The notes under the pieces were generated by a model. That model made no database searches. It saw only the letters and a list, made by a program, of their open reading frames with translations, and was not told the DNA's origin. The position numbers were made by a program, and so were the translations under genes. 64,000 nucleotides of DNA, from assembly GCA_905250125.1 (NCBI GenBank), contig CAJNOL010000133.1, positions 62,001 to 126,000 on the forward strand, read 5' to 3'. Position 1 is the stretch's first letter; the number at the start of each line of letters is the position of its first letter. This DNA is from Rotaria sordida (taxonomy: Eukaryota > Rotifera > Eurotatoria > Philodinida > Philodinidae). Positions 14,801 through 28,944 of this stretch are shown here, in pieces.

Positions 14801-16934
14801 AGACAAACTTAAATATTTGATAAGGATCTTTGATCTATCTTTGTATGGAAAAAAATATTAGGTAGAATATGTTCATCGTCCAGATTTTCTTGTCAGTCAG
14901 CCAAGTAGTGAGGTATGTTTATGAATGCATGTGTAATCTAATCGAAGTAGAAGAAAAAAAGGTGTCTATAAGAGAAAATGGCAAGAGGACAAGCAAACAA
15001 AAAAGAAGCAAAGAAAAATGTCTCAAAATGAGCTAAATATCGTTTCTCGCTCTTTTGCTTTGCTTTCTCACGGACACATCGTAGAATGCGCACAGATTAG
15101 AGACAAAAGAAGCGAGAAAGTATATATATATATGCATTGGCATCAAGGTAAGAAGAAATAGAAGTTAAGAAAAGAAGAGCAACAAAGGAAGAATCATCGT
15201 TTTAACATCGCCTAGTAAACGTCACGGAGAGACGAATGTCTTTATATTACTCATCAACTCATTCGTTGTCTTTTCAGTACGCTCATTTACTTTTTTTTCC
15301 TCTATTACTCCAATGCTGTTGTCGGTAACTTCATCTTCTTTGCTAGGTTTCATCAGTTGAATAATAGATTTTAATTAAGAAATTAAAAAAAAAAGAAAAA
15401 GTAATGATAGAGGAAATAGAAAGAATAGTTTTGTTCGTATATTCAACGATATGATGAAGCTTACAAATGTAGTTGCGTCGTAGCAGTAACATATACCTAA
15501 AGAACGACAACGACGACGTCGACGACGATAATTAGCTTGAAGTCATTTCATTTTTGTTTTTTATTTCTTGTTGGCTAATGGTTATCACTATTATCATCAG
15601 TAATCGTGTCTTATTAAAACAGGTAATGTTATCACTTTCAATAAAACTAATATTCAGTCTAAAACTAAAATAAAAAGAAAAATAAGACATTCATTTTAAT
15701 TCTAAATCATACTAAAATAATATTTTGATTGTTATCATTATTATTATCACAATGGAAAACTTACAAAGGCTGATAAATTAATATAAAAAAAGAGCAACAG
15801 AAAATTCAAAAAGATAAACGAATATTAAAAATTTGATGCATACTTTTTTGGTGAGATGAAAAATTTAAATATCCAGAAAAAAAAGGAAACAAAAACAAAC
15901 ATTGATATCCTGCTGTTTATACTTGTTGAACAATAGGATCTAATTGTTTTCAAGGTTATAGATTCTAAGGGATTATTCATTCAAGAGGATATACAAATTT
16001 CAAAGTATAATCTTCATTTTTTTACATTATCGTTTAAGAAGTTTTAGACTTTTGTTGAAACAAAAGTGATACTTAAAATATAACGAGAAATCTAAAGATT
16101 AAACTGTTTAATCTTTTGAAATCTTATGCTTTAAACATTTCTTCTATGAAAAAAATAACCGAGTGCTTAATTAGTCATGTTTCCAAATCGTTGCACCTAT
16201 CATTAGTTTCATATTTTACGGATATAGCATCTCAATTGAATTTAACAATCCATTTCTAGATTTATATCTGTTTATATGAACAATATTAATGAAGGTGTAT
16301 CAATATCGTCGCTACTACCATCCACAGCAATGACTGGACACCGATGCATCTCATACCATTACAGAATAAAGTAGGTTTGTATATATATATATACAGGATC
16401 TTTCACTTTCCGATTTTTCCTCTTTCTTTTTTTTTTTTTTAAAAACTCTCGAATTTGTTCCGGTCGTATAGAGTATAAATATGCATTTTCCTATTGTAAA
16501 ATAAATCTTTTTTTGTTTTTCTTACCTTTTTTCTGCATTTTTTTCTCTTTTCTTCTATTCCATGGTTTCTTAGCTGCTCTCTCTTGGCTTTTTTTGTTAC
16601 TATACTTTTTTCTTCTTCATCTAATTTAATGGGAAGAGAGAGAGAGAGAGAGCTATGCTGTTATAGCCTCGTGATCACGGCACGCTGCTGAACTGCTAAC
16701 GAACCTAATCCTCGAAAAACGGAGTAGAATGCAGTTGGACGATTCTCGATCCATTGTCGCCTAAGAATCGATAACGACAAAAAGAGAGAGTGAGAGGAGA
16801 GAGAGAGAGCAAGAGAATGAAAGAAAAACAGGGAAAAGAAAACAGCAGACATTCGACTTTTATCTTCATGTTTGATTATTTCTTTTTTTTTTGTTAGCTA
16901 TTACTTGTATATTTAGACGAGCTCTAGAGCATTA
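11898..16934. other. Gene-free spacer upstream of the EAG channel
   Basis: No exon with homology or convincing splice sites was found. The sequence is A/T-rich with poly-A/T runs, TA tracts (about 15120-15133 and 16380-16393), a GA tract at 16636-16651 and a GA-rich purine stretch at 16782-16815. The last 300 nt are pyrimidine-rich and then GA-rich, and probably hold the promoter and 5' UTR of the channel gene. The opposing frames at 14104-14401 are mirror frames of the same A/T-rich DNA and are not taken as genes. Confidence 0.55.
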
Positions 16935-19900
16935 ATGCCTGGCTCACGACGTGGCTTGGTTGCACCTCAAAATACTTTCCTTGAATCGATTGTCCGTAAA
17001 TGCAGTGGTGCCCGTAAGTATATGATTTTATTTATAATTGATCAAGTCCATATTTTGTTCCTTTGAATAACTCAGAAAAAAAAAATAAAAAAAGACCATC
17101 ACAAGAATATTTTTATTTTTCTTATTGATTTCATAAATGCAAATTTTTTCTTTCTTTGTTTCTTCTTTTATTTTCGTAACCTAAATTCAAATCAAGTAAA
17201 CTACACAGAATTTCGACTATTTTCTTCGATTGAAGTCATAGTTGTTCATGTGAATACAATATTCTGATTGTTGTTTTTTGCTTCTTCAACTTTTATCTTA
17301 TTAAATCTATTGAAGAGAAATGAGTGCAATAGTTCAATAATATTTCCTGTCGCACTTTCACATGCATACATACACATACAGAAACCAATAATTTCCCCAT
17401 ACACATAAGATGGAGGGATAGCCGATACCTGCAGACGACTGAATTGGCGACAAATGTTCTTTTAGAATAGCAAATGAGTGTTCCTATGGGAAATACAAAC
17501 ACATTTTCATTAATTCGCCTGCAGCATTCATATTGAAAATATTCGTGTATGTATGTACTACATCATTTCTATCAACACCTGTCGAAAGTTAAAGGAAAAC
17601 AATCAATTAAAAAAATGAATAGAAATAAAACACCTGACTTACCTTGTGCTTCCGATCGAGTAACTAATGTCTTCATTTTTATCATTTGAAAAATCTTAGT
17701 ATTTCCAAATGCCGGAGATTGCGTGTATTATTTAATACGTCATTGATAACAAGTTAGATTAGTAACAAATCGGATGTTAGTTATTTCGAACAAAAAAAAA
17801 AGAACTTATACTTTTCTTATTATATTTAAATAATTAGACACCGCGTTCATATTATCCAATGCTCAAATAGTTGATTATCCAATTGTTTATTCAAATGATG
17901 GATTTACAAAAATATCGGGTTATTTAAGAACAGATCTAATGAATAAAAGTTCAACATGTAATTTTATGCACGGTGAACTAACTAGTGTCGATACACAAAC
18001 AAAAATACGTGATGCATTAGAAAGTTGTCATATTGAACAAGTTGAAGTTCTTTTATATAAAAAAAATAGTATGGTTATTTATTCTTAGAATTGTTTTTTT
18101 CTTCTGTTTTTAAATTATTTATTCGTATAGAAACTCCAATATGGGTATTTATGCAAATAGCTCCTATTACAAATGAACGCGATACAGTGGTGCTTTATCT
18201 GTGTACATTTACAGATATTACTGCACTTAAACAACCAATTGAAACTGAAGATACGAAAGGTTCTTTCTTTATGATTTTGCTTAAAAAAAAACAATAAAAC
18301 ATTGTTAATTATTAATAGGTGGTCTTAGTAAATTTGCACGTATAGCAAAATCTGTTACAAGAAATCGATCGATTTTAATGAATTTTGCTGCGCCAACTGT
18401 AAAATCAACACATATTGATTCAACGAAACCATCTCAATTACCTAATGTATGTACATGAAATCAGAAAGAAAAGAAATTGTTTAATTGTCTGCTTTCTATT
18501 TTAGTTACTTAATTTAAATGCAGAAGTATTACCGGTAAATAACAATTTTTTTTTGTTTTATATAATCGATATATGTATATTATTGATTTGATAGAGTTAT
18601 CGACAAGAAGCACCGAGTACGCCACCACATATCATTCTTCACTATTGTACATTTAAAACAGTATGGGATTGGGTGATCCTTTTGTTAACGTTTTATACAT
18701 CATTGTTAGTGCCATATCATGCTGCATTTCGAAGTAAATCATTAGATGATGTGCCATTACTTGTTGTTGATAGTATTGTCGATGTTATTTTCTTTATTGA
18801 TATTATATTAAATTTTCACACAACGTATGTACACACAAGTAAGAAATGAAAGATTAAAACAGAAATTTTTTTAAAAATTTTTAATTGTATTATTTTGTTT
18901 TTCAAGAATCTGGAGAAGTTATATCTGATCCAAAACGTATTCGAAAAACTTATTTAAAAAGTTGGTTTATTATTGATTTATTAGCATGTTTACCATATGA
19001 TGTATTTAATGCATTTCAAGAAGCTGAAGAAGTAAATTTTAATATTTAAAATATAAACTAAATTCTTTTTCTTTTTTTCTTTTTCTTCAAAAGATTGATA
19101 TATTTCAGCGATATGGAAGTATATTTTCAGCATTAAAAGTTTTACGTTTATTACGTCTTGGTCGTGTCTTTAGAAAATTAGATAATTATTTAGAATATGG
19201 TGCAGCTGTACTTTTATTATTGATTTGTGTTTTTGTACTCGTTGCTCATTGGTAAGAAACAAAGAAAAAAGAAAAGAATATTTTTTTAAACAACTATTGT
19301 ATTTAACTATATAGGTTTGCTTGTGTATGGTATACAATCGGATTTCGAGAAGGAAGAGGTGGTCCTGGTAAACGAGTATGTATCGATTAGTTTTATATAA
19401 TTTCTTTTCTATTGCGTTTGAATATCAACATTATAAACCGCTTAGAATCGCGTGAAAGCTAATTTTATTCTTATTCTTATTCTTATTCTTATCGATCGAT
19501 TAGATAGAAATTTTTATAAAACTAGAAACAAAAAGAAAAAGAAATAAGTAAATGCTATATGTTATTACATGATAGATGAAACTATAAATGATAATATTAA
19601 ATATAGAAACATTCGAAAATTCTTCATTTATTTGTCAAAATTCAATTTTATATATTAAGTTCTGGTATGTTAAGAAAAGACATATAAATAAATAGAATAG
19701 TATGGTTTTATATTCATAAAAACTCAAATAAAAGCGATAGAATTCTTCAAACTTTCTATAATTCACGCAATAACTTCACCAAAAGCAACTTTAGCTTTTA
19801 AGAGAGAATTTATACCAGTTGAATTATTCTAAAGAATTTTTATGACAATACTATACATATTCAATTGTAGACGGATTATTGAATTCGATGAGAAATATCA

Positions 19901-22509
19901 GACATAGTTCTTTCGTAAAATTTTAAATATAAAGATAAATTTTAAAAAAAAATGAGACATGATCACCGCAATAAGACATTTGTAGAGATTAAATATGTAA
20001 AGTACAATGTTTTATATATTTAATATTCTAAATTTTCTTCAGTGAGTAAACACAAAGGTGTGACATACATTTTCAAGTATTTAATACTATCTTCCAGACA
20101 GTATTAGATACAAGAATAGTTTGTTTTCAAAGATAGGTAGACTTGTCTAATACTCTAGTGTGCGTCCATCCAACATGGCGCAAATCTCTATGGAGAGTGC
20201 ATGTTACTCTATCTTATGATTCTATCGGTGCTGAAAAAACATCGAAGAAATGATTTTGTACTTTCGAAACATATTCACCGAGTAAGAAAAGAAAGAATTG
20301 TACGAAGCACAAGACATTTTCGTCTATCTCTGATTTCTTTATTTGTGATCATTTATTGAAATAAATTTTTTTTTTCTTTATATTTATCTCTAAACAGATG
20401 GAATACAGTTGGTTAGTAAAAATGGATAGAGAATTACATTATGCATGTATTGATTCTTATGGTAATTTAACAGCATATGAATCAAATGGTACATGTCGTA
20501 AAGCAGCTTATGTAACAGCACTTTACTATACAATGAGTTCATTGACTAGTATTGGTTTTGGTAATGTTGCTGCAAATAGTGATAATGAAAAAATATTTAC
20601 ATGTGTTATGATGCTTATTGGTTCATTATTATATGCAACTATATTTGGTAATGTCACAACAATATTTACACAAATGTATTCAGCTACTGCTCGATATCAT
20701 GAAATGTTAAGTAGGTATGTAATTAATCGAAAAAGAAAAAACCTATAAAATAATTAATTATATGAATAAATATGTTTCTTTTTCTTTTTTTTTTTTCGTC
20801 TTTAGTATTCGAGAATTTATGCGTTTACATGGTATGCCAAATCAATTAAATGAACGTATTATGGATTATGTTGTATCAACATGGGCTATGACAAAAGGTA
20901 TTGATGCAACAAAAGTCTTAAATTATTGTCCAAAAGATATGCGTGCCGATATATGTGTACATATGAATCGAAGTGTATTTAATGAACATCCAGCATTTCG
21001 TTTAGCTAGTGATGGTTGTTTACGTGCATTAGCTGTTCATTTTCATATAAATCATTCTGCACCTGGTGATATGTTATATCATTGTGGTGAAAGTCTTGAT
21101 ATGTTATGTTTTATTGTATCTGGTTCATTAGAAGTTATACAAGATGATGAAGTTTTAGCTATACTTAGTATGTTTGTTTGTTTGTTTGTTTGTTTTTTCT
21201 TTTGTTTTTATTATTGAAATAAACATTTTATTTTCTAGGTACAAATGATGTATTTGGTGATGATTTTTGGAGTAAAAATCGAGATAATGTTGGTCAATCA
21301 GCAGCTAATGTTCGTGCATTAACTTATTGTAATTTACATCAAATACGACGAGAACGTTTACTTGAAGTATTAGATTTTTATCATCCATTTAGTGTTTCAT
21401 TTGCTCGAAATATGGTGCTTACATATAATTTAAGACATCGTGTATGTTTATATTTAACTAAATCTATTTATTTATTATCATTATTATTATTAATATATTC
21501 AGGTTATATTTCGTAAAATAGCTGATGTTAAACGTGAACGTGAATTAGCTGAAACAAGAAAAAATGAAGGTTTAGATCAAATTAGTTCTGATCATCCTGT
21601 ACGAAAATTAATATCAAAATTTCGTAAAATTTCACAAGAAAATCGTACAAATTCACAAAATAATCCAAATTCAAATTTATCATCGATAACATCAACTACA
21701 TCTACACAACAACAATCGTTATCATCATTACCTGCTATACCAGAAACAGTTATACAACCAGCTAGTGCAGAACCAACAGATTCTTCACCAACAACAAATA
21801 CAGCTTCTTCAACATCATCCATTCTACGTTTACAATTACCTACATCATCTGCTAGTAAACAAAAAGATAAATTAGAAACAATATCTGAACGTATTGAATC
21901 AAAAGATTCTCAAACATCACAAATAACATCTGTTAATCAAAGTCCACCATTACAACGACCACCAAAATCAAGTAAATGGAAATGGTTAACGGCTGGTTCA
22001 ACTGAACCTGATAATAATAATAATAATAATACATCATCAAAACCTCTTCTTTCAAATACTAAACCATCAATAACACAACAAAAAATAATAAATCCATTTG
22101 ATGCGATATTATCTGATGATGATGAAGCAATACAAATAAGAGATAACAATGAACGTAAACAATCTATTCCACTTAGTTTATTTATACCAAGATCAGCTCA
22201 ACATAAAAAAACATCAGATGAAGAAACTGATGATCAAGTAAGTCATTTGAAGAATTTAAAAAATAAATTCTCTATTTATTTGTTTATTTAAATTTAGAAA
22301 CAATTAGATGAATCTCATTCAGATATAAATTTAACTTTTGCACCATATCGTAGTATATCAGCAGCATTTGGTGATCATCAATTATTATCATCATTAATTG
22401 AAATAAAAAATGATTTAAGTACTGAAGTACGAGCATTAACTAAACGTATGTCACATATCGATGAACAGATTAGTCAGATTTTTAATTTTCTTTCACCACT
22501 CAATAATAC

Positions 22510-22542
<33 letters not shown>

Positions 22543-23491
22543 ATCAACAATGACAAATAACTTGTCATTAGATTCAAAACGACCTCCATCATCATCACTA
22601 CCACTACCACCACCATCAGCACAACCAAAAATTCCACTATCATCTCCAACAGTATCATTATTACCATTAACTACAACAATATCATCTGAAACAAATCCAA
22701 GTTCTCTTTCAATTTCTCCATTATTTGATGCACCTTCATTCTATTCAGATTTAAATGCTAACATGTCACTTTTTGATGATAATCATCCATTACCAACAAC
22801 AACAGATACATATGATCTTCCTCGACAATTAAGAGGCACCGAACAATCTATTCTAACACCACCCATACGACAAATAAGTGATTATGATGTAACAGTACTT
22901 TCAATTCCACCACCACCATCAGTTTATAATCGTTCATCCAGTTCATCAATAATTAGTTTAGGTGCATCAACAACACCTCGTAATTCAATATCAAATAAAA
23001 TAGCACCGGCACCAGTACCATCATCACCTATTAATTCAAAATATCCATTAAATACAAAATTTCAACCTATATCAAATACACGTTATAATCCAGGTCGTTC
23101 ACCTAAACCAAAAACTCGTTCACATCATCCTTCTAGTCGAATTAGTAGTAAACATCAACAACAACCAAGTCCAGAAAAATCAACAATTATTGAACTTGAA
23201 CCATCAATACAAGAAAATCTATCGAGTAAAAATGTTCCACTTCTATCAACACCAAGTAAAACAACATCAACAACAAAATCAAGTAGTGGTGTTTTTCGTC
23301 GTTTTACAACAAGTGGTGGTAGTACAGAAAAAATAACAACAATAACATCATCATCACCATCAACACTTCTCTATCCACGAACAAGTGATGATGAACAACC
23401 AATGAGTCCTGCTAGTTCAGGTAATGATGATGATGATCATCGATTATTAACATCAACATCTAGTAAATTTCATCATCAAACACCTCTATAA
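16935..23491 (+). CDS. eag: Voltage-gated potassium channel, EAG (KCNH1/5) class
   Basis: Fourteen exons join without a frame break into 1331 residues: 16935-17013, 17838-18068, 18131-18259, 18319-18446, 18505-18534 (a 30-nt micro-exon), 18595-18838, 18907-19031, 19094-19251, 19315-19375, 20398-20714, 20806-21167, 21239-21441, 21503-22237 and 22298-23491. Domains in order: an eag/PAS domain beginning [13 protein letters not shown]; six transmembrane segments with S4 [16 protein letters not shown]; the pore [10 protein letters not shown]6 with [11 protein letters not shown]-linker; cyclic-nucleotide-binding homology domain; the YNL intrinsic-ligand motif (TYNLRHR); and a C-terminal assembly coiled coil near residues 962-998. 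The family forms tetrameric plasma-membrane K+ channels that set neuronal excitability. The tail is unusually long and rich in S, T, P and N, including an Asn run coded by AAT repeats. The 1022-nt intron 9 has a TTATTC microsatellite at about 19464-19492. A possible poly(A) signal AATAAA lies at 23859-23864. Confidence 0.95.
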
Positions 23492-25141
23492 TTAAAAAAA
23501 GTATTGTAATTTTTGTTATTCTCATCGCTTAAATTTCATGTGGGTGAATTGATGGATTTTTTGTGATAAAAAATTCCTATCCCTCCCTCTCTCCCTCCCT
23601 CCCTTCTCTCTCTTTCTTTTCTTTTTTTCTATTTCAATTTTATACATGTTCACCGGTGCATATTTTTCTGTATTTTTGTTTTTCTTTATATGTGTGTATG
23701 TGTTAACTAGTCAGTCAATTATGACTACTTTCTTTCTTCTTTATTTTGTTTTTCTTTCTCCTATCGTTCTCTCCTATTCACGTATGTCTCAGATTTTCTA
23801 TAATTGCTGATGCTTTTTTTTTTCGATGACACTAGTTTGTTTTTTTTTCTGTTTTAGAAATAAAAAGTAAAACAAAAAAAAAACTATTAATGCATTTAGT
23901 AGAATAGAACAATATATTTTGTTTGTTTTTTTTTGTTCTTTCTTGTAAATGAATTGAAGATTTTTGATGATAGATTTTTTACATTTAAAAGTTTTATATT
24001 TAAAAAAAAAACTTCTATTTGAATGAAAGTATGGCATACAATTTTGAAATTAGAAAATTCTGACATAATAATCATGCAATAGTGGTCTATCTGGAACTTA
24101 GAATATATTAAGATTAAAGGCGAAATAATGCGTGTTAGTTGAGATCAATTATTTTGACATTTATATTTTAGGAAATGTTTAATATCAATCAATAGAAAAA
24201 TCTATTATGAAATTTGTTATCACTGTAAAGTGTAAAATAGTTACATGAACCAATGATATTTCATTGTCTTGTTTTTTTTTTTTGTCGAAAGATTTTCTTT
24301 TTTATATAAATTAATGATAGAATAACAAGTGAATATTTTAATCATGAATAGAACTATGTTTTTTGTTTTTTATTCAATTCATGAAATAATTGATAGAGAC
24401 ATATCGATTGTGATTTGTATTAAATTTAGTAAATGTTTCAAAAACATTGAGAAGTGCATTCTAAATGGTTTTAAATAAAAGAAAAAAAAATTTTAGTCGT
24501 TTTCATCGATAAACTAGTATGAATTGATAATTCGATAAAAATTAATTATACATCAATTATTTATTAATCTTCATAATGCTCATAGTTTTTCAACGTTACA
24601 TATTTTGTCTAGAACAAAAAAAAAAGCAGAATGTTGATCTTTGTTTATGATAGAAATATAACGAAAACGGCAACGATAACAAATTGAATATAAAATAAAA
24701 AATAATCTATCATAGATCTGTATGATAAAATAAAAAACAATAGTTGTTTGTATAATACCAAATGATCTGTACAATAAACTCTTTACCTATTTATTTTTTT
24801 AATTAACTGAATCATGATATCATTTTTTATTTCTACCATTCGAATAAATCAATTCATAAAATATTGATTTGTCAGAGACGATCAAATTATCAATCTAATT
24901 CAAGAAACACTTCTAGTTTTTTTTTTCCGCTGTTATTTTAGTTAAAAAGAAAGTGTTTAATATCTTTCAATCATATTTATTTGAATAAAATATATGAGTA
25001 TAGATAACAATATATATATTTTTTCCCCTCCATTTAAAAAGAATATCATGTGGACAGATGCACAATGACTAGACACACAAAAAGCGGCGACAAACTTTTT
25101 TTAATGACTTATTAATATGAATAAATTATCAAATTTTTTTG
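23492..25141. other. Convergent 3' spacer between EAG and polycystin-2
   Basis: This is the 3' UTR and spacer between two genes that face each other. It starts with a CCCT/CT-rich tract at about 23577-23630 and continues as A/T-rich sequence. AATAAA at 23859-23864 (+) and its complement TTTATT at 24976-24981 (for the - strand gene) are plausible poly(A) signals. No further exon or repeat was recognised. Confidence 0.55.
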
Positions 25142-28100
25142 TTATATAGTTGATTGATTCTACAATAATAATAATAATACGAAAAAGTATAATTTTCTTA
25201 ATCATTTTTGAAAACTTACAGAATCAAAATTAAAATTATTGATTGAATGTATTGGATCACCAAATGAATCATTTTCCGTTCGATCAGTTGTTATCTAATT
25301 AAAATTAAAATACAAAATTTACGAAAAGAAAAACTAAATCAAATATTCTTATACATGTTTTGCATCTAATGAACGATTTGTTTTCGTATTTTTTTCCGTA
25401 TTTACTTTTGTTTTTTCGTATGTATCAAGTTTTGACGCTACATTATCAATCTAAATTAAATTTAATTCTTAAAAACGAATTGAAATTTTTTAATTTTATT
25501 TTTATACTTTATTTAAAACAAATCCAACTGATGCTTCCATTGAATCAAGTCGTTTAGATAAATCATTATATTCTTCAATTGATACCTCATGTGGTTGTAA
25601 ACGTTTTGTTGATACTGTACTTGCTTTTCTTTTGTCATCTTTATCATCATTTCCATCATCTATTGCTATACTAAACGGGTTAAAAAAAACGATTCTAATT
25701 TAATTCAATTGGTTTTTTTTTTCATCTTACTTATTTTTTGACATATTTAATTCATCGATTTCTCTAAGAATAGCATCATTTTGTCTTAATAAATCATTAC
25801 TTAATGCACGTTGTTCATTTTCATCTAAAACTCTATCACCATTAAAGTCATATTTAGCAAATATTGATTCAATTTCTTCTTCAGCATAACCACGTGATTT
25901 CATTTCTATACGCCATTCATCAAATTCTAAACGTTTATCACGATTAAGATCAGCTAATGCTAATGCTTTACGAATATCAGCTATACGATCACGTTTAACT
26001 GTTAAACGTTCACGCATTTTAGCATAACCTCGTTTGACAAAATCACTTAATTCAAATTCATTTTTCTTATTTCGTAATTCTTTTTTAACTTCAACATATG
26101 TATCATTAATTATAGCCAAAAACATATTTAATAAAACGAAAAATACAAAAAATACATATGTTAAAAAGAATAATGGTCCTAATTAAAGAAAAAAAAATAT
26201 ATATATATATATATTAAAAAATAGATAATCTTTAATCTTACCAAGTACACGATGAGCTTGTTGAAGTGATTGAAAATCAAAAATACCCAAAATAATTAAA
26301 AATAATGTATAACTAAAACAATCACATGTAAGATATATATCGATCAATTGATTTTTCAATTAACTTACACCGAATATTGAAATGCTCGAAAACTTTCAAC
26401 TTGAATACCAAATGTTAAGTAACCAAGTTGGGCATATGCAAAAAAAATAATAAAAAACATAATAGCAAAACCAGATATATCACGTGCACATTTTGCTAAT
26501 GTTTCACTTAATTGTGTCATTGTTTTATTAAAACTTATATATTTAAAAACTTTAATCCAAGCCAAGAAAATAGTTATACTTATAATAATATTAAATTGAT
26601 ATTGCCAATAACATAAAAATGTAAAATCATTATATTTACCTATTTGATTTTCTAATAATGTATCAAGTAATGAATCAACTTGTACTTGTCGATAAACATT
26701 AAATGCAATACAAACGTAAGCTAAAAGAATAATTACAATATCCAAACAATTCATAATTGATTTAAAATATATGATTCTTAAATTACGAATCTTTAAAAAT
26801 AACAAGAAAAAAAAAATTTTTTGTTTTTTTGAAAAACAAAAAACTAAAAATTTAATACGAAAAAAAAATCTTACTTCTAAAATTTCTTCAATCGTATAAT
26901 AAATGATAAACAAAATAAAAAGTATTTCACAACCTAAGACAAAATAATCAAATGTATGAACATAACGAATTAATTTAACAGCACGAAATATTGATGATGT
27001 TATTAAACCACCAACAGCTGGAAATTCAAAAATAAGTCTAGAATAATAATTAATCATATTTATATTTATTAACATTTAAATAGAATATCTAATTTTTAAC
27101 TTACTCTACTTGACAAAATAAATTCAAATTAGCATTATAAACTGTAAAATCTACTAAAACTGCTCGAGTACCACGTGTAATCCAAAGACTAAATCATTAT
27201 AAAGAAGAAAATATATATGAAAATAAAAACCAAAAAAAAAAGAAAATCTATTATCTTACCCATCTTTTAATTCTTCAATATCTTTCGTAAATTGATCTTG
27301 TGTTGAATTAAATGTTTTAATATAACCACCTTGATCATAAATACTAACTTGTCCTGTTGTACTTAATCCAAACCATGACATTGATGGGGTATATTTAAAT
27401 CTAAATATAATAATAATTATTTTTTTTATTATTTCTATAAAATAAAATAAAATTTTACGCTTCATGAGGACAACTTTCAGGTTCCAAATTTTCACATGGT
27501 CCAAATGTTACTTTATCTTCATAGATAGGTGCATAAGAATTGTAACAAAATTTTATTTCTTCTTTAAAATCATCAGCCACAAGACAAGAATTATTTCGAA
27601 CTTTTTTTTGACGCATTTGAACAGCACCTAACAAACGATTTTCATGTAATATATAACCATAATCACTGATATTCTTTTCATTGTACCATTGTTCAGTAAA
27701 AAAACCAGGAGCAGCAACTTCACTCATATACTATTTTGAAAAAATAATTTATAGAAAAACGGATATTTTTTATCTATTTTTACCTGCCAAAAATCTTCCA
27801 TACTATCAAGATCTTCAAATGATGGGCCTGTTTTATTATTTGATTCATCAGTTAATTGTGGATCAACAAATACACTTTGTAATGCTTGAGTCAATGTCAA
27901 CATATTAGCGCTTACCATACCGTATACGACTAGAAAAAACAAACCGATCAAAACAAAAAAACTTCGATGTGAAATTTTCTTTTACCGATCGATAAAACTG
28001 TTAGAAAAACCAAATAAACTAAAAGTTCACGAATAGTTGTTCGAACATATCTATTCTTATGTTTTTTACGATCAATTCTTTCTGTTTGTTGTGTTGCCCA

Positions 28101-28378
28101 AAATTCTATTAAATCATAAATAATATTCTATTATATTAAAACAAAACAGAAGTGAACTAAAAACAATTACTTCGAATTAATAGTAAAAACTTTTTACATT
28201 GATTTTGTTGAAGTTGCTTTTGCCTTGCCAATTGTTTTTGTTGTTCACTTTGACTAATTGGTACTCCATCAACATACAATGTACCATCAATATACAATTC
28301 ATTTTCCATACCACCTGGTGCCTCCTCACCATAGGCTGGTGGTGGTGATGATTGGTGTTTCTGACGTTCATAGGACAT
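25142..28378 (-). CDS. PKD2: Polycystin-2 (TRPP-type cation channel)
   Basis: Fourteen exons give 808 residues in one frame: 28171-28378, 27986-28105, 27784-27929, 27459-27730, 27260-27400, 27105-27188, 26875-27037, 26369-26790, 26242-26312, 25731-26178, 25508-25670, 25355-25450, 25220-25294 and 25142-25159. The order is a short N-terminus, S1 ([19 protein letters not shown]), a large extracellular polycystin (TOP) domain with [21 protein letters not shown]2-S6, and a tail with two EF-hand-like loops ([24 protein letters not shown]) and a coiled coil (about 720-757). Family members are non-selective cation channels of primary cilia and ER. The pore helix is followed by L527-G528-I529, where vertebrate PKD2 and PKD2L1 have L-G-D. 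The bases at 26282-26290 confirm this within an intact exon. The N-terminus is much shorter than in human PKD2. The last exon encodes only five residues and stop, so the exact C-terminus is less certain. Confidence 0.93.
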
Positions 28379-28944
28379 GACTACCAATGCTAACCTTTAC
28401 TTACTTTCTCTTATCGATAAATAACTAATATGGGAACAAAACTATGTGTACTTCTCTTGGTTATAAAAGTGAAGAGGCTGAGAAGAAAGAAGAAAAAAAA
28501 AAGAATTTAATTTTCTAACTTTGTCAATTCTTTTTTTTTTTGTGTGTACTTTATGTGTTTCCATAGGATGAAAAATAAAATTAAACTTAGAAGACAAAAA
28601 AAAACCTAAGTAAATTGTTATGAGAATATAGAAAATAAAGAAAAATCTAGAAGCATATTTCAGAAAAAAAAGAAATAGCACTTTTTTTTTCTTTAACAAA
28701 AACAATTATGAAGTTTTTTTTGTTTTTTAAGAAAAAAAAAATCATTTAATTGACGCCTTAATGAAACAGAGTGACATTAGCACTCGTCAAAAAAATTGTG
28801 CGTTTTTTTTAATTTTTATTAGCAAAAATGTATGATGATAGAGTACAGAGGGGAAAAAGAAATTATTTGAATTTAATAAAATTTAGACAGCGATAAAGGA
28901 AAAAGAAGTGATGACAAAAAGAAAGTTCAGAGAGATATAGACTC

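Noticed and set aside
16661-16852. 63-codon frame on the - strand upstream of the EAG gene
   Set aside because: Mostly S/L/F from a GA/CT microsatellite; more likely the 5' UTR or promoter of the channel gene.
20060-20160. Short inverted repeat GTATTTAATACT/AGTATTAGATAC in EAG intron 9
   Set aside because: The stem is only about 13 bp in A/T-rich DNA, which is within chance expectation, and longer arms were not found.
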